Assembly: GCF_036711975.1 (NCBI RefSeq)
Contig: NW_027248940.1
Coordinates: forward strand, 1,178,001-1,242,000
From: Onthophagus taurus
Taxonomy: Eukaryota > Arthropoda > Insecta > Coleoptera > Scarabaeidae
DNA: 64,000 bases
Reading direction: 5' to 3'
Below are positions 12,960 to 23,451 of the stretch, in pieces. The notes under the pieces are model-generated. The model was not told the DNA's origin, did not search any database, and saw nothing but the letters and a program-made list of their open reading frames with translations. The first letter of the stretch is position 1. The number at the start of each line of letters is the position of its first letter. The position numbers were made by a program, and so were the translations under genes.

Positions 12960-15453
12960 AAAATAAGAAATGAATTTTTAGAACGATGTATAATTATGTA
13001 TGGGTTGAATTATGAAAATGTGGAGGAAAAAGATATTGAGTTAAAACGAAGATTTTCGCATAAAATAAGAATGTCGAAAAAGGTGAAGATTTAAAAATTC
13101 GTGGAAGTGTTGCTTTTGGAAATAAAGAAATGAGATTTATTGCAAATTAAAGCTTAAAGTGCTCGCTTTAAAATGATGTATAATAATGTATCGGTTGAAT
13201 TATTAAAATGTTGAGTTAAAACTAAGATTTTCGCTTAAAATAAAAATGTCGAAAAAGGTGAAAATTTAAAAATTCGTGGAAGAGTTGATTATGGAAATAA
13301 AGAAATGATACTTATCGCAAATTAAAGCTTAAAGTCTTCTCTTTAAAATGATGTATAATAATGTATGGGTTAAATTATGAAAATGTGGAGAAAATAAATG
13401 TTGAGTTAAAACTAAGATTTTCGCTTAACATAAGAATGTCGAAAAAGGTGAAAATTTAAAAATTCGTGGAAGCGTTGATTATGGAAACTAAGAAATGATA
13501 CTTATCGCAAATTAAAGCTTAAAGTCTTCTCTTTAAAATGATGTATAATAATGTATGGGTTAAATCATGAAAGTGTGGGGAAAATAAATGTTTAGTGAAA
13601 ACTAAGATTTTCGCTTAACATAAGAATGTCGAAAAAGGTGAAAATTTAAAAATTCGTGGAAGCGTTGATTATAAAAACTAAGAAATGAGTTTCGTGGCAA
13701 ATTAAAGCTTAAAGTCTTCTCTTTAAAATGATGTATAATAATGTATGGATTAAATTATGAAAATGTGGAGAAAAAAAATGTTGAGTTAAAACTAATATTT
13801 TCGCTTAAAATAAAAATGTCGAAAAAGGTGAAAATTTAAAAAATCATGGAAGCGTTGATTATGGAAAGTAAGAAATGAGATTTATCGCAAATTAAAGCTT
13901 AAAGTCTTCTCTTTGAAATGATGTATAGTAATGTATGGGTTAAATTATGAAAATGTGGAGAAAAAAAGTGTTGAGTTAAAACTAAAATTTTCGCTCAAAA
14001 TAAGAATGTCGAAAAAAGTGAAAATTTAAAAATTCGTGGAAGCGTTGATTATGGAAACTAAGAAATGAGATTTATTGCAAATTAAAGCTTAAAGTCTTCT
14101 CTTTAAAATGATGTATAATAATGTATGGATTAAATTATGAAAATGTGGAGAAAAAAAGTGTTGAGTTAAAACTAAGATTTTCGCTTAAAATAAAAATGTC
14201 GAAAAAGGCGAAAATTTAAAAAATCATGGAAGCGTTGATTATGGAAAGTAAGAAATGAGATTTATCGCAAATTAAAGCTTAAAGTCTTCTCTTTGAAATG
14301 ATGTATAGTAATGTATGGGTTAAATTATGAAAATGTGGAGAAAAAAAGTGTTGAGTTAAAACTAAGATTTTCGCTTAAAATAAGAATGTCGAAAAAAGTG
14401 AAAATTTAAAAATTCGTGGAAGCGTTGATTATGGAAACTAAGAAATGAGATTTATTGCAAATTAAAGCTTAAAGTCTTCTCTTTAAAATGATGTATAATA
14501 ATGTATGGGTTAAATTATGAAAATGTGGAGAAAATAAATGTTGAGTTAAAACTAAGATTTTCGCTTAAAATAAAAATGCCGAAAAAGGTGAATATTAAAA
14601 AATTCGTGGAAGCGTAGATTATGGAAACTAAGAAATGAGATTTATCGCAAATTAAAGCTTAAAGTCTTCTCTTTAAAATGGTGTATTATAATGTATGTGT
14701 TAAATTATGAAAATGTAGAGAAAATAAATGTTTAGTTAAAATTAAGATTTTCGCTTAAAATAAGAATGTCAAAAAGGTGAAAATTTAAAAATTCGTGGAA
14801 GCGTTGATTATGGAAATAAAGAAATGAGATTTATCGCAAATTAAAGCTTAAAGTCTTCTGTTTAAAATGATGTATAATAATGTATCGGTTGAATTATGAA
14901 AATGTGGAAAAAAAAGTGTTGAGTTAAAACTAAGATTTTCGCTTAAAATAAAAATGTCGAAAAAGGTGAAAATTAAAAAATTCGTGGAAGCGTAGATTAT
15001 GGAAACTAAGAAATGAGTTTTATTGCAAATTAAAGCTTAATGTCTTCTCTTTAAAATGATGTATTATAATATAATGTATGGGTTGCATAATGAAAATGTG
15101 GAGAAAGAAAATATTGAGTTACAACTAAGATTTTCGCTTAAAATAAGAATGCCGAAAAAAGTGAAAATTTAAAAATTTTTGTGAGCGTTGATTATGGAAA
15201 TAAAGAAGTGATACTTATCGCAAATTAAAGCTTAAAGTCTTCTCTTTAAAATGATGTATAATAATGTATGGGTTGAATTATGAAAATGTGGAGAAAAAAA
15301 TGTTAAGTTAAAGCTAAGATTTTCGCTTGAAATAAAAATGTCGAAAAAGGTGAAAATAAAAAAAATCATGGAAGCGTAGATTATGGAAACTAAGAAATGA
15401 GTTTTATTGCAAATTAAAGCTTAAAATTTTCTCTTGAAAACGATGTATAGTAA
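12960..15453. repeat. Satellite C, 190-bp tandem array
   Basis: About 13 copies with a 190-bp period; the landmark AAATTTAAAAATTCGTGGA recurs at 190-bp steps from about 13276 to 14416. Copies carrying AATCATGGA (13846, 14226) alternate with copies carrying AATTCGTGGA (14036, 14416), giving a 380-bp dimer duplicated at least once. The array is broken at 15454 by a LINE fragment and resumes at about 16373. Confidence 0.92.
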
Positions 15454-16372
15454 TAATAATAATAATGACTTTATTGCCCATACAAATACAAATATATAAA
15501 AGATAATATAATTACAATTAAAACATAAAGATAACTACAAAAGAAAAAAAATGGGCAAAAGGCGAAGTTCAGATCATCCATCCTGAGATGGATGATCTGT
15601 TCTTCCACTTGACCTGAGCTTCACTTATCAAAATAAAATTTTATGAGAATTTAAACAAAATAATTCCACCCGCTATACGTGCTCTACACCCTGACTTCGC
15701 AATAGATGGTTTCGATAATGACTTCTAAAAGTAACTAAGCTGCATAGGGACCAACCGGGAGACCGTTCCACATCTTTGATATCTGATATGAGAAAGATCT
15801 TTCATACAAAGTAGTTCTATGTATCGGAGGTGCAATCAAATTTTTATTTCGCAAATTGACAGTATGAGCATCTCTACGGAATTCGATCCTACTATATAAA
15901 TAAAATGGTTTCTTAGATTCGATAATTCTTCGACAGAACATAGCGTATCTCAATTTTCGACGATACATGATACATGATTGCGCCTTCGCAAACCACACAC
16001 GCGCATTTTGGACTCTTTGTATGAGAACTGATCTGCTACCGTACAGTTTCTTTAGATTAGCAAAAGCTATTCTAATGCATTTTCCTACATGCTGCTCAAA
16101 TCAGAATCTAATATAAGTCCCAAGTCGCGAGCATTATCACATAACTCAATTGGCCTATTTCCCATAACCAAATTAAGTTCATTTTTAAGTTGCGTTGGGA
16201 CTTGTGATCTTGCAAAAATAATAGCAACGGACTTGGTGGGATTTACAATTAAATAGTGATTCCTTGAGAATTTATCCAATGACTTCAGATCGTCATTAAT
16301 TCTATTAGTTTCTTGTAGAGCATCATGAAGTGCAAAGCAGTGATATATCATCAGCATATTTATGTATGTTCA
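15454..16372 (-). mobile_element. 5'-truncated LINE fragment (RT C-terminus and 3' UTR)
   Basis: Minus-strand non-LTR retrotransposon remnant inserted in satellite C. Reading on the minus strand from 16372: a Y-A-D-D reverse transcriptase motif (about 16348-16359), a segment 16085-16357 with NPTKSVAIIFARS typical of the region after the catalytic loop, and 15735-15998 with a C-terminal domain (FYLYSRIEFRRDAHTVNLRN) related to the end of the LINE ORF2 at 57500-58153. Frameshifts and stops separate the parts, so it is dead. The 3' UTR contains a perfect 13-bp hairpin (15570-15599) and ends in AATAAAGTC followed by an (ATT)n tail at 15454-15467. The 5' end lies just upstream of YADD, so only about 0.9 kb was copied. 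Confidence 0.85.
15564..15605 (-). other. LINE 3' UTR stem-loop
   Basis: The minus strand reads GAAG-AA-(13-bp stem)-loop TCAG-(13-bp stem)-AA-CTTC. The stem arms are 15570-15582 and 15587-15599, perfectly complementary, and the flanking GAAG/CTTC can pair around a symmetric AA/AA internal loop. The same frame with a different stem occurs in the LINE at 58321-58355. It is a candidate recognition structure for the element's reverse transcriptase (inference from 3' stem-loops known in other LINEs). Confidence 0.7.
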
Positions 16373-16455
16373 TAATGTAGGGGTTAAATTATGAAAATGT
16401 GGAGAAAAAAAATTTAATTTAACATTTTCACTTAAGATAATTCAATTCCTATGAT
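16373..16455. repeat. Satellite C, remainder beyond the LINE insertion
   Basis: The satellite C phrase GGGTTAAATTATGAAAATGT resumes directly after the LINE fragment, in phase with where it broke off at 15453. The sequence then decays within about 80 bp into the unique TMED2 3' flank. Confidence 0.85.
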
Positions 16456-16658
16456 TAGATTTATTGTTAGGTTTTAAATTTTGAAGATATTAATTTTTAT
16501 TATTAAAATAATTCATTTAAAACAAATTTTATCTAAAAAAAACTCTGATTTAACACAAATTAAAAATAAAAACATATTAATTAAAAAAAAATCGTTTTAG
16601 AATTTTTATTAATACAAAAACCACGAAATGATAAATAACTTTTACATTTAATTTTTTT

Positions 16659-17319
16659 TTAAACAACTCTTCTCACTTCAAAGAACCTCTTCAAATAATA
16701 AATTTGCCCCACAGTCATCCCCGCGATAATCAAAGCCTCAAAAAACGACCAAAGCACAACTCGAGAGTTCGTACTTTCATTAATAGCTCGATGAATCCGA
16801 TCCCGAACTTGCATATATTCTTGTTCGTGTTTAACGCTAGCTAAAGACCCACTTAACTCTCGAATCATATCCTCTAATTTACTTGCAGATTCCCCGTCGG
16901 CTGATTTCTCCTCTTTGGGAGCTTCCCCAACCAACATATTAAACATAACCACCTTAGGGGTCATCGTGGACATCTTATTTGAGAAGCAATACGTGTAAAC
17001 GCCAGGTTTGTCAGCCGAAAAGATGTATTTTCCTGAAGATTCCCTTTCGCCTTGGGTGATAACTTTGTTGTCTGGGCCAACGATGCGAAAATCGATGTCT
17101 AAGAACCCTCCTTCGGCGATTTCGAACGTTAAACCTAAACGAATAAGGTTAAATTTAAAGATATTAAATAATATTTTGTGGATTACTCATTTTTGTGCCG
17201 GCTTCAACTCGGTCGAAAAAACATTCTTCTGCGTGTGCATCTACGGTTATAAAATACGAATAAACCGGCGTTAACGTTGAAATTATTAAAAGGGTGAGAT
17301 AAATTGAGATTTTGGGCAT
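16659..17319 (-). CDS. TMED2: p24 family cargo receptor TMED2
   Basis: Two exons, 17187-17319 and 16659-17134, with a 52-bp GT-AG intron; joined length 609 nt, 202 residues (human TMED2 about 201). It has a signal peptide (about residues 1-20), a GOLD domain with the conserved cysteine pair C33 and C94, a membrane-proximal coiled coil, the segment [20 protein letters not shown] that is nearly invariant in TMED2, one transmembrane helix and the cytosolic tail FFEVRRVV with FF and dibasic sorting signals. p24 proteins cycle between ER and Golgi in COPII/COPI vesicles and load cargo such as GPI-anchored proteins (family knowledge). A minus-strand AATAAA lies at 16605-16610, about 49 nt after the stop codon. 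Splicing gives Ser45 where Gly is usual. Confidence 0.95.
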
Positions 17320-17484
17320 TTTGTTGGTAAATTAACGGCCACGTAACCTTCTTAACCCTACTTTCTTTGACGTTTATAAACACGTAGAAAATTGTGCCAT
17401 CTATAATTTCTTTTAAAAAAAAATTTAGATCGGTAATAAAGATTGCATTCATTTAAAATTTTATTTATTGTAATAATATTTATT

Positions 17485-19585
17485 ATTAATAACATTTACA
17501 ATCATTTTAGTAACTAACGTTATTTAAACTAAGTCTATAATAATCAGTGAGAAATAAACAAGCTTACGGTGAAATATCAATATAAAGCGGATTTTTTAAG
17601 TTATATTTTTGAATTTATATCTTAAGAACAAATTGTGATATCAAAGAACGGTTTGTTACGTTAGATTTGTTGCTTAATTCTGTATATGTCAACAAAATTT
17701 AGTTTCTCCATTTTTAATAATTAGGGAGAAATAAATTTTTTAAAATAAGCTTACAACGAAACGTCAATTTGAGGCGAATTTTTAAGTTATCTTCATGAAT
17801 CTATTTCTCACGAACTAATTGAGATATCAAAGAACGGTTTTGTACGTTAGATTAGCTGATTAATTCTGAATAAGTCAGCAAAGTTTAATTTCTCCATCTT
17901 TAGTAATTACGGAGAAATAAATTTTTTAAAATAAGCTTACAACGAAACGTCAATTTGAGGCGATTTTTTAGGTTATCTTTATGAATCTATATCTCAAAAA
18001 CTATTTGAGAAATCAAAAAGCGGTTTTCTGCGTTGGATTTGCTGATTAATTCCGAATATGTCAACAAAATTTAGTTTCTCCACCTTTAATAATTAGAGCG
18101 AAATAAATGTTTTAAGATTAGCTTACAATGAAACGTCAATTTGAAGCGAATTTTTAGGTTATTTTTATGAATCTATTTCTCAAGAACTGATCGAGATATC
18201 AAAGAGCTGTTTTCTACGTTAGATTTGCTGATTAATTCTTAATAAGCCAACAAAATTTAGTTTCTCCATCTTTAATAATTAGAGAGAAATAAATTTTTTA
18301 AAATAAGCTTACAACGAAACGTCAATTTGTGGCAAATTTTTAGGTTATTTTTATGAATCTATATCTCAAAAACTAATCTAGATATCAAAGAGCGGTTTTC
18401 TGCGTTAGATTTGCTGATTAACTCTGAATAAGTCAGCAAAGTTCAGTTTCTCCATCTTTATTAATTAGGGAGAAATAAATTTTTTAAAATAAGCTTGCAA
18501 CGAAACGTCAATTTGTAGCGGATTTTTTAGGTTATCTTTATGAATCTATTTCTCAAAAACTAATCGAGATATCAAAGAGCGGTTTTCTGCGTTAGATTTG
18601 CTGATTAATTCTGAATAAGTCAGCAAAGTTTAGTTTCTCCATCTTTATTAATTAGGGAGAAATAAATTTTTTAAAATAAGCTTGCAACGAAACGTCAATT
18701 TGAAGCGGATTTTTTAGGTTATCTTTATGAATCTATTTCTCAAGAACTAATCGAGATATCAAAGAGCGGTTTTCTGCGTTAGATTTGCTGATTAATTCTG
18801 AATAAGCCAGCAAAGTTTAAATTCTACATCTTTAATAAGTAGGGAGAAATAAATTTTTTAAAATAAGCTTACAACGAAACGCCAATTTGAAGCGGATTTT
18901 TTAGGTTATATTTATGACTTAATTTCTCAACAACGAATCGAGATATCAAAGAGTGGTTTTCTGCGTTAGATTTGCTGATTAATTCTGAATAAGTCACCAA
19001 AGTTTAGTTTCTCCATCTTTAATCATTAGGGAGAAATAAATTTTTTTAGATAAGCTTATAACGAAACGACAATTTGAAGCGGATTTTTTAGGTTATATTT
19101 ATGAGTTAATTTCTCAAGAACGAATCGAGATATCAAAGTGCGGTTTTCTTCGTTAGATTTTCTGATTAATTCTGAATAAGTCACCAAAGTTTAGGTTCTC
19201 CATCTTTAATAATTAGAGACAAATAAATTTTTTAAAATAAGCTTACCACGAAACGTCAATTTGAGGCGAATTTTTAGATTATTTTTGTGAAACTATTTAT
19301 CAAGAACTAATCGTGATATCAAAGAGCGGTTTTCTGCGTTAGATTTGCTGATTAATTCTGAATAAGCCAGCAAAGTTTAAATTTTACATCTTTAATAAGT
19401 AGGGAGAAATAAATCTTTTAAAATAAGCTTACCACGAAACATCAACTTGAAGCGATTTTTTAGGTTATCTTTATGAATCTATTTCTCAAGAACTAATCGA
19501 GATATCAAAAAGCCGTTTCATGCGTTAGATTTGCTGATTAATTCTGAATATATCAACAAAATTTCGTATTTTCATCTTTAATATC
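17485..19585. repeat. Satellite D, 186-bp tandem array
   Basis: About 11 copies with a constant 186-bp period; the landmark AAGCTT followed by ACAACGAAACG recurs at 17747, 17933, 18119 and 18305 and onwards. Each copy includes a partly palindromic segment of the type TTCTCAAGAACTAATCGAGA, which resembles the dyad in satellite E. The array starts about 165 bp upstream of the TMED2 start codon, so it approaches that promoter closely. Confidence 0.93.
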
Positions 19586-20430
19586 TCAGCTAACGTTCAT
19601 TCAAGGAAGCTGTACATTGGCACGATTACTTTTCAGATGCTATCAAATGAATTATCATTTGGTGTATCAGAGTATTTTATGTATACAGGCTTGTCAAAAA
19701 TTGAATTACCGTTTCTCCATATTCAATGCAAGAAAGTCGAAAATTTTAAATAGAACGCCCTATATTTTATTAGCCTATCAGATAGGGAATTTAATACTGC
19801 GTTGAAAGAAATGGAAATAAATAAATTAACAAGAACATGCACAGACCTTCTATTTACTTCTACAACACTTTAAATTAGGCGAAAGTCTTTCATTTCGAAC
19901 GATTTAACCGTAATCAATAATTGATTAAACCGTTTCCACAATTCGCAAAAAGAACTATATCAGAAAATCAATAATTGAAGATAATTGAATCACATTGTGC
20001 TCTACATAATTGTGGCGATCAAATCACTCAAGTTACTCTCCTGATCGTCGGGTAGTATATTGTGTACAATGGGAAAACATTATGTAATACGTATACAGAC
20101 ATACATATTCATACAGGGTCCCACGTAAGCAGCAAAGTACATGAATGGCATTAAAGAGCTGAGATAAGCAGTTCTTCCTTAGACAAAAGTTGTAGCAAAT
20201 TTACCACACTATAAACGGAAAACATTTTTATACATACAAAGTGTTCCATAATGACGTACCGAAATAAATCAGTTATTTTAATAGGAATAATATAGTTTTT
20301 ATTGCATGCTCTGATTCTACACACAAAAATATGTTGACTTTGATAAGATATGTTAATACCTAGTGGTTTTAGTTTTTGAGTTATTTTAATTAGAAACTTA
20401 TTCTAGCAATTAACACTGTGTCCTTTAAAT
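19586..20430. other. Spacer between satellites D and E
   Basis: About 850 bp of mostly unique AT-rich sequence. It contains the dispersed repeat at 19855-20000 and the start of a diverged satellite E copy from about 20330. Small open frames such as 19617-19805 resemble no known protein. No gene is supported. Confidence 0.5.
19855..20000 (+). repeat. Dispersed repeat, partner of 43325-43470
   Basis: About 150 bp resembling 43325-43470 on the same strand; shared phrases include AAAGTCTTTCATTTCGAACG, AACCGTTT and ATAATTGAAGATAATTGAAT. Each copy contains an imperfect palindrome around AACGRTTTA...TAAACCGTTT. One copy lies just left of the first satellite E array, the other just right of the second, so the pair frames odorant receptor 1 and both arrays. 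Confidence 0.7.
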
Positions 20431-23430
20431 TTGAATTTATATAATATAAATTTTATTTATGAAATCATATCTCAAGAGCGAGTTGAGATATTAATATGGA
20501 ATAAAATAAAAGGCAAGTTGAAGCAAATTTAATCAATATTTATTGTGATGAATATCATTATTTTGTTTTTACAAATTTAGGCGTGATCATTTTTTTTTAG
20601 TGCGTCTCTACGAATCAATGTAAAGGTTATTTATATAGAAATTTTAATAAAACATATCTCAAAAAGTAAATGAGATATCAAGTTGAAATAAACACCATTT
20701 TATCACAAATTTAATGTAGTTTCAACGTACAAAAAATAATTTCTTCGCTCCCATAATTTTAGGTGGTACGATTTTTTTAATTCGACCATGCGGGTGTTGA
20801 GGTTAAATTGATAAAAATTTTATTTGTGGTATCGTATCTCAAGAACGAGTTGAGATATTAATATGAAATAAAACGTATTTTGAAGCAAATTTAATCATTA
20901 TTTATTATGATGAATATCATTATTTTGTTTTTACAAATTTAGACGTGATCATTTTTTTTAGTGCATCTCTACGAATCAATGTAAGGGTTATTTATATAGT
21001 AATTTTAATAAAAGCATATCTCAAAAAGTAAATGAGATATCAAGTTGAAATAAACACCATTTTATCACAAATTTAATGCAGTTTCAGTGCACAAAAAATA
21101 ATTTCTTCGTTCCCATAATTGTGGGTGATACGATTTTTTTAATTCAACCATGCGGTTATTGAAGTTAAATTGATAAAAATTTTATTTGTGATATCGTATC
21201 TCAAAAACGAATTGAGGTATTAATATGAAATAAAAAGCATTTCGAAGCAAATTTAATCAATATTTATTGTGATGAATATCATTATTTTGTTTTTACAAAT
21301 TTAGACGTGATCATTTTTTTTAGTGCATCTCTACGAGTCAATGTAAGGGTTATTTATATAGTAATTTTAATAAAAGCATATCTCAAAAAATAAATGAGAT
21401 ATCAAGTTGAAATAAACACCATTTTATCACAAATTTAATGCAGTTTCAGCACACAAAAAATAATTTCTTCGTTCCCATAATTGTGGGTGATACGATTTTT
21501 TTATTTTAACCATGTGGGTGTTGAGGTTAAATTGATAAAAATTTTATTTGTGGTATCGTATCTCAACAACGAATTGAGATATTAATATGATATAAAAAGC
21601 ATTTTGAAGCAAATTTAGTCAATATTTATTGTGATGAATATCATTATTTTGTTTTTACAAATTTAGACGTGATGATTTTTTTTAGTGCATCTCTACGAAT
21701 CAATGTAAGGGTTATTTATATAGTAATTTTAATAAAAGCATATCTCAAAAAGTAAATGAGATATCAAGTTGAAATAAACACCATTTGATCACAAATTTAA
21801 TACAGTTTCAGCGCACCAAAAATAATTTCTTCGTTTCCATAATTTTAGGTGGTACGATTTTTTTAATTCAACCATGCGGGTGTTGAGGTTAAATTGATGA
21901 AAATTTTATTTGTGATATCGTATCTCAAAAACGAATTGAGATATTTATATGAAATAAAAAGCATTTCGAAGCAAATTTAATTAATATTTATTGTGATGAA
22001 TATCATTATTTTGTTTTTACAAATTTAGACGTGATCATTTTTTTTAGTGCAACTCTACGAGTCAATGTAAGGGTTATTTATATAGTAATTTTAATAAAAG
22101 CATATCTCAAAAAGTAAATGAGATATCAAGTTGAAATAAACACCATTTTATCACAAATTTAATGCAGTTTCAGCGCACAAAAAATAATTTCTTCGTTCCC
22201 ATAATTTTGGATGATACGATTTTTTTAATTCAACCATGCGGTTATTGAAGTTAAATTGATAAAAATTTTATTTGTGATATCGTATCTCAAAAACGAATTG
22301 AGGTATTAATATGAAATAAAAAGCATTTTGAAGCAAATTTAATCAATATTTATTGTGATGAATATCATTATTTTGTTTTTGCAAATTTAGACGTGATCAT
22401 TTTTTTTAGTGCATCTCTACGAGTCAATGTAAGGGTTATTTATATAGTAATTTTAATAAAAGCATATCTCAAAAAGTAAATGAGATATCAAGTTGAAATA
22501 AACACCATTTTATTACAAATTTAATGCAGTTTCAGCACACAAAAAATAATTTCTTCGTTCCCATAATTGTGGGTGATACGATTTTTTTAATTTAACCATG
22601 TGGGTGTTGAAGTTAAATTGATAAAAATTTTATTTGTGGTATTGTATCTCAAAAACAAATTGAGATATTAATATGATATAAAAAGCATTTTGAAGCAAAT
22701 TTAATCAACATTTATTGTGATGAATATCATTATTTTGTTTTTACAAATTGAGACGTGATCATTTTTTTAGTGCATCTCTATGAATCAATGAAAGGGTTAT
22801 TTATATAGTAATTTTAATAAAAGTATATCTCAAAAAGTAAATGAGATATCAAGTTGAAATAAACACCATTTTATCACAAATTTAATGCAGTTTCAGCGCA
22901 CAAAAAATAATTTCTTCGTTCCCATAATTGTGGGTGATACGATTTTTTTATGTTAACCATGTGGGTGTTGAGGTTAAATTGATAAAAATTTTATTTGTGG
23001 TATTGTATCTCAAAAACAAATTGAGATATTAATATGATATAAAAAGCATTTTGAAGCAAATTTAGTCAATATTTATTGTGATGAATATCATTATTTTGTT
23101 TTTACAAGTTTAGACGTGATCATTTTTTTTAGTGCGTCTCTACGAGTCAATGTAAGGGTTATTTATATAGTAATTTTAATAAAAGCATATCTCAAAAAGT
23201 AAATGAGATATCAAGTTGAAATAAACACCATTTTATCACAAATTTAATGTAGTTTCAACCTACAAAAAATAATTTCTTCGTTCCCATAATTGTGGGTGAT
23301 ACGATTTTTTTAATTTAACCATGCGGGCGTTGAAGTTAAATTGATAAAAATTTTATTTATACATATCTCAAGAACGAGTTGAGATATTAATATGAAGTAA
23401 AAAGCATTTTAAAGGAAATTTAACCAACAT
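20430..23430. repeat. Satellite E, first array, 362-bp period
   Basis: About eight copies; TTGATAAAAATTTTATTT recurs at 20808, 21170, 21532 and 21894, exactly 362 bp apart. Each unit consists of two halves of about 181 bp, and each half carries an inverted-repeat motif: TATCTCAA...TTGAGATA in one, TATCTCA...TGAGATA in the other. The final copy decays only about 20-40 bp from the stop codon of odorant receptor 1, so that gene's transcript probably ends inside the satellite. Confidence 0.93.
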
Positions 23431-23451
23431 TTCTAATCTTAACCAAGCTTC

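Noticed and set aside
19617..19805. A 62-codon gene between satellites D and E
   Set aside because: No recognisable domain, no supporting context, and the length is expected by chance.
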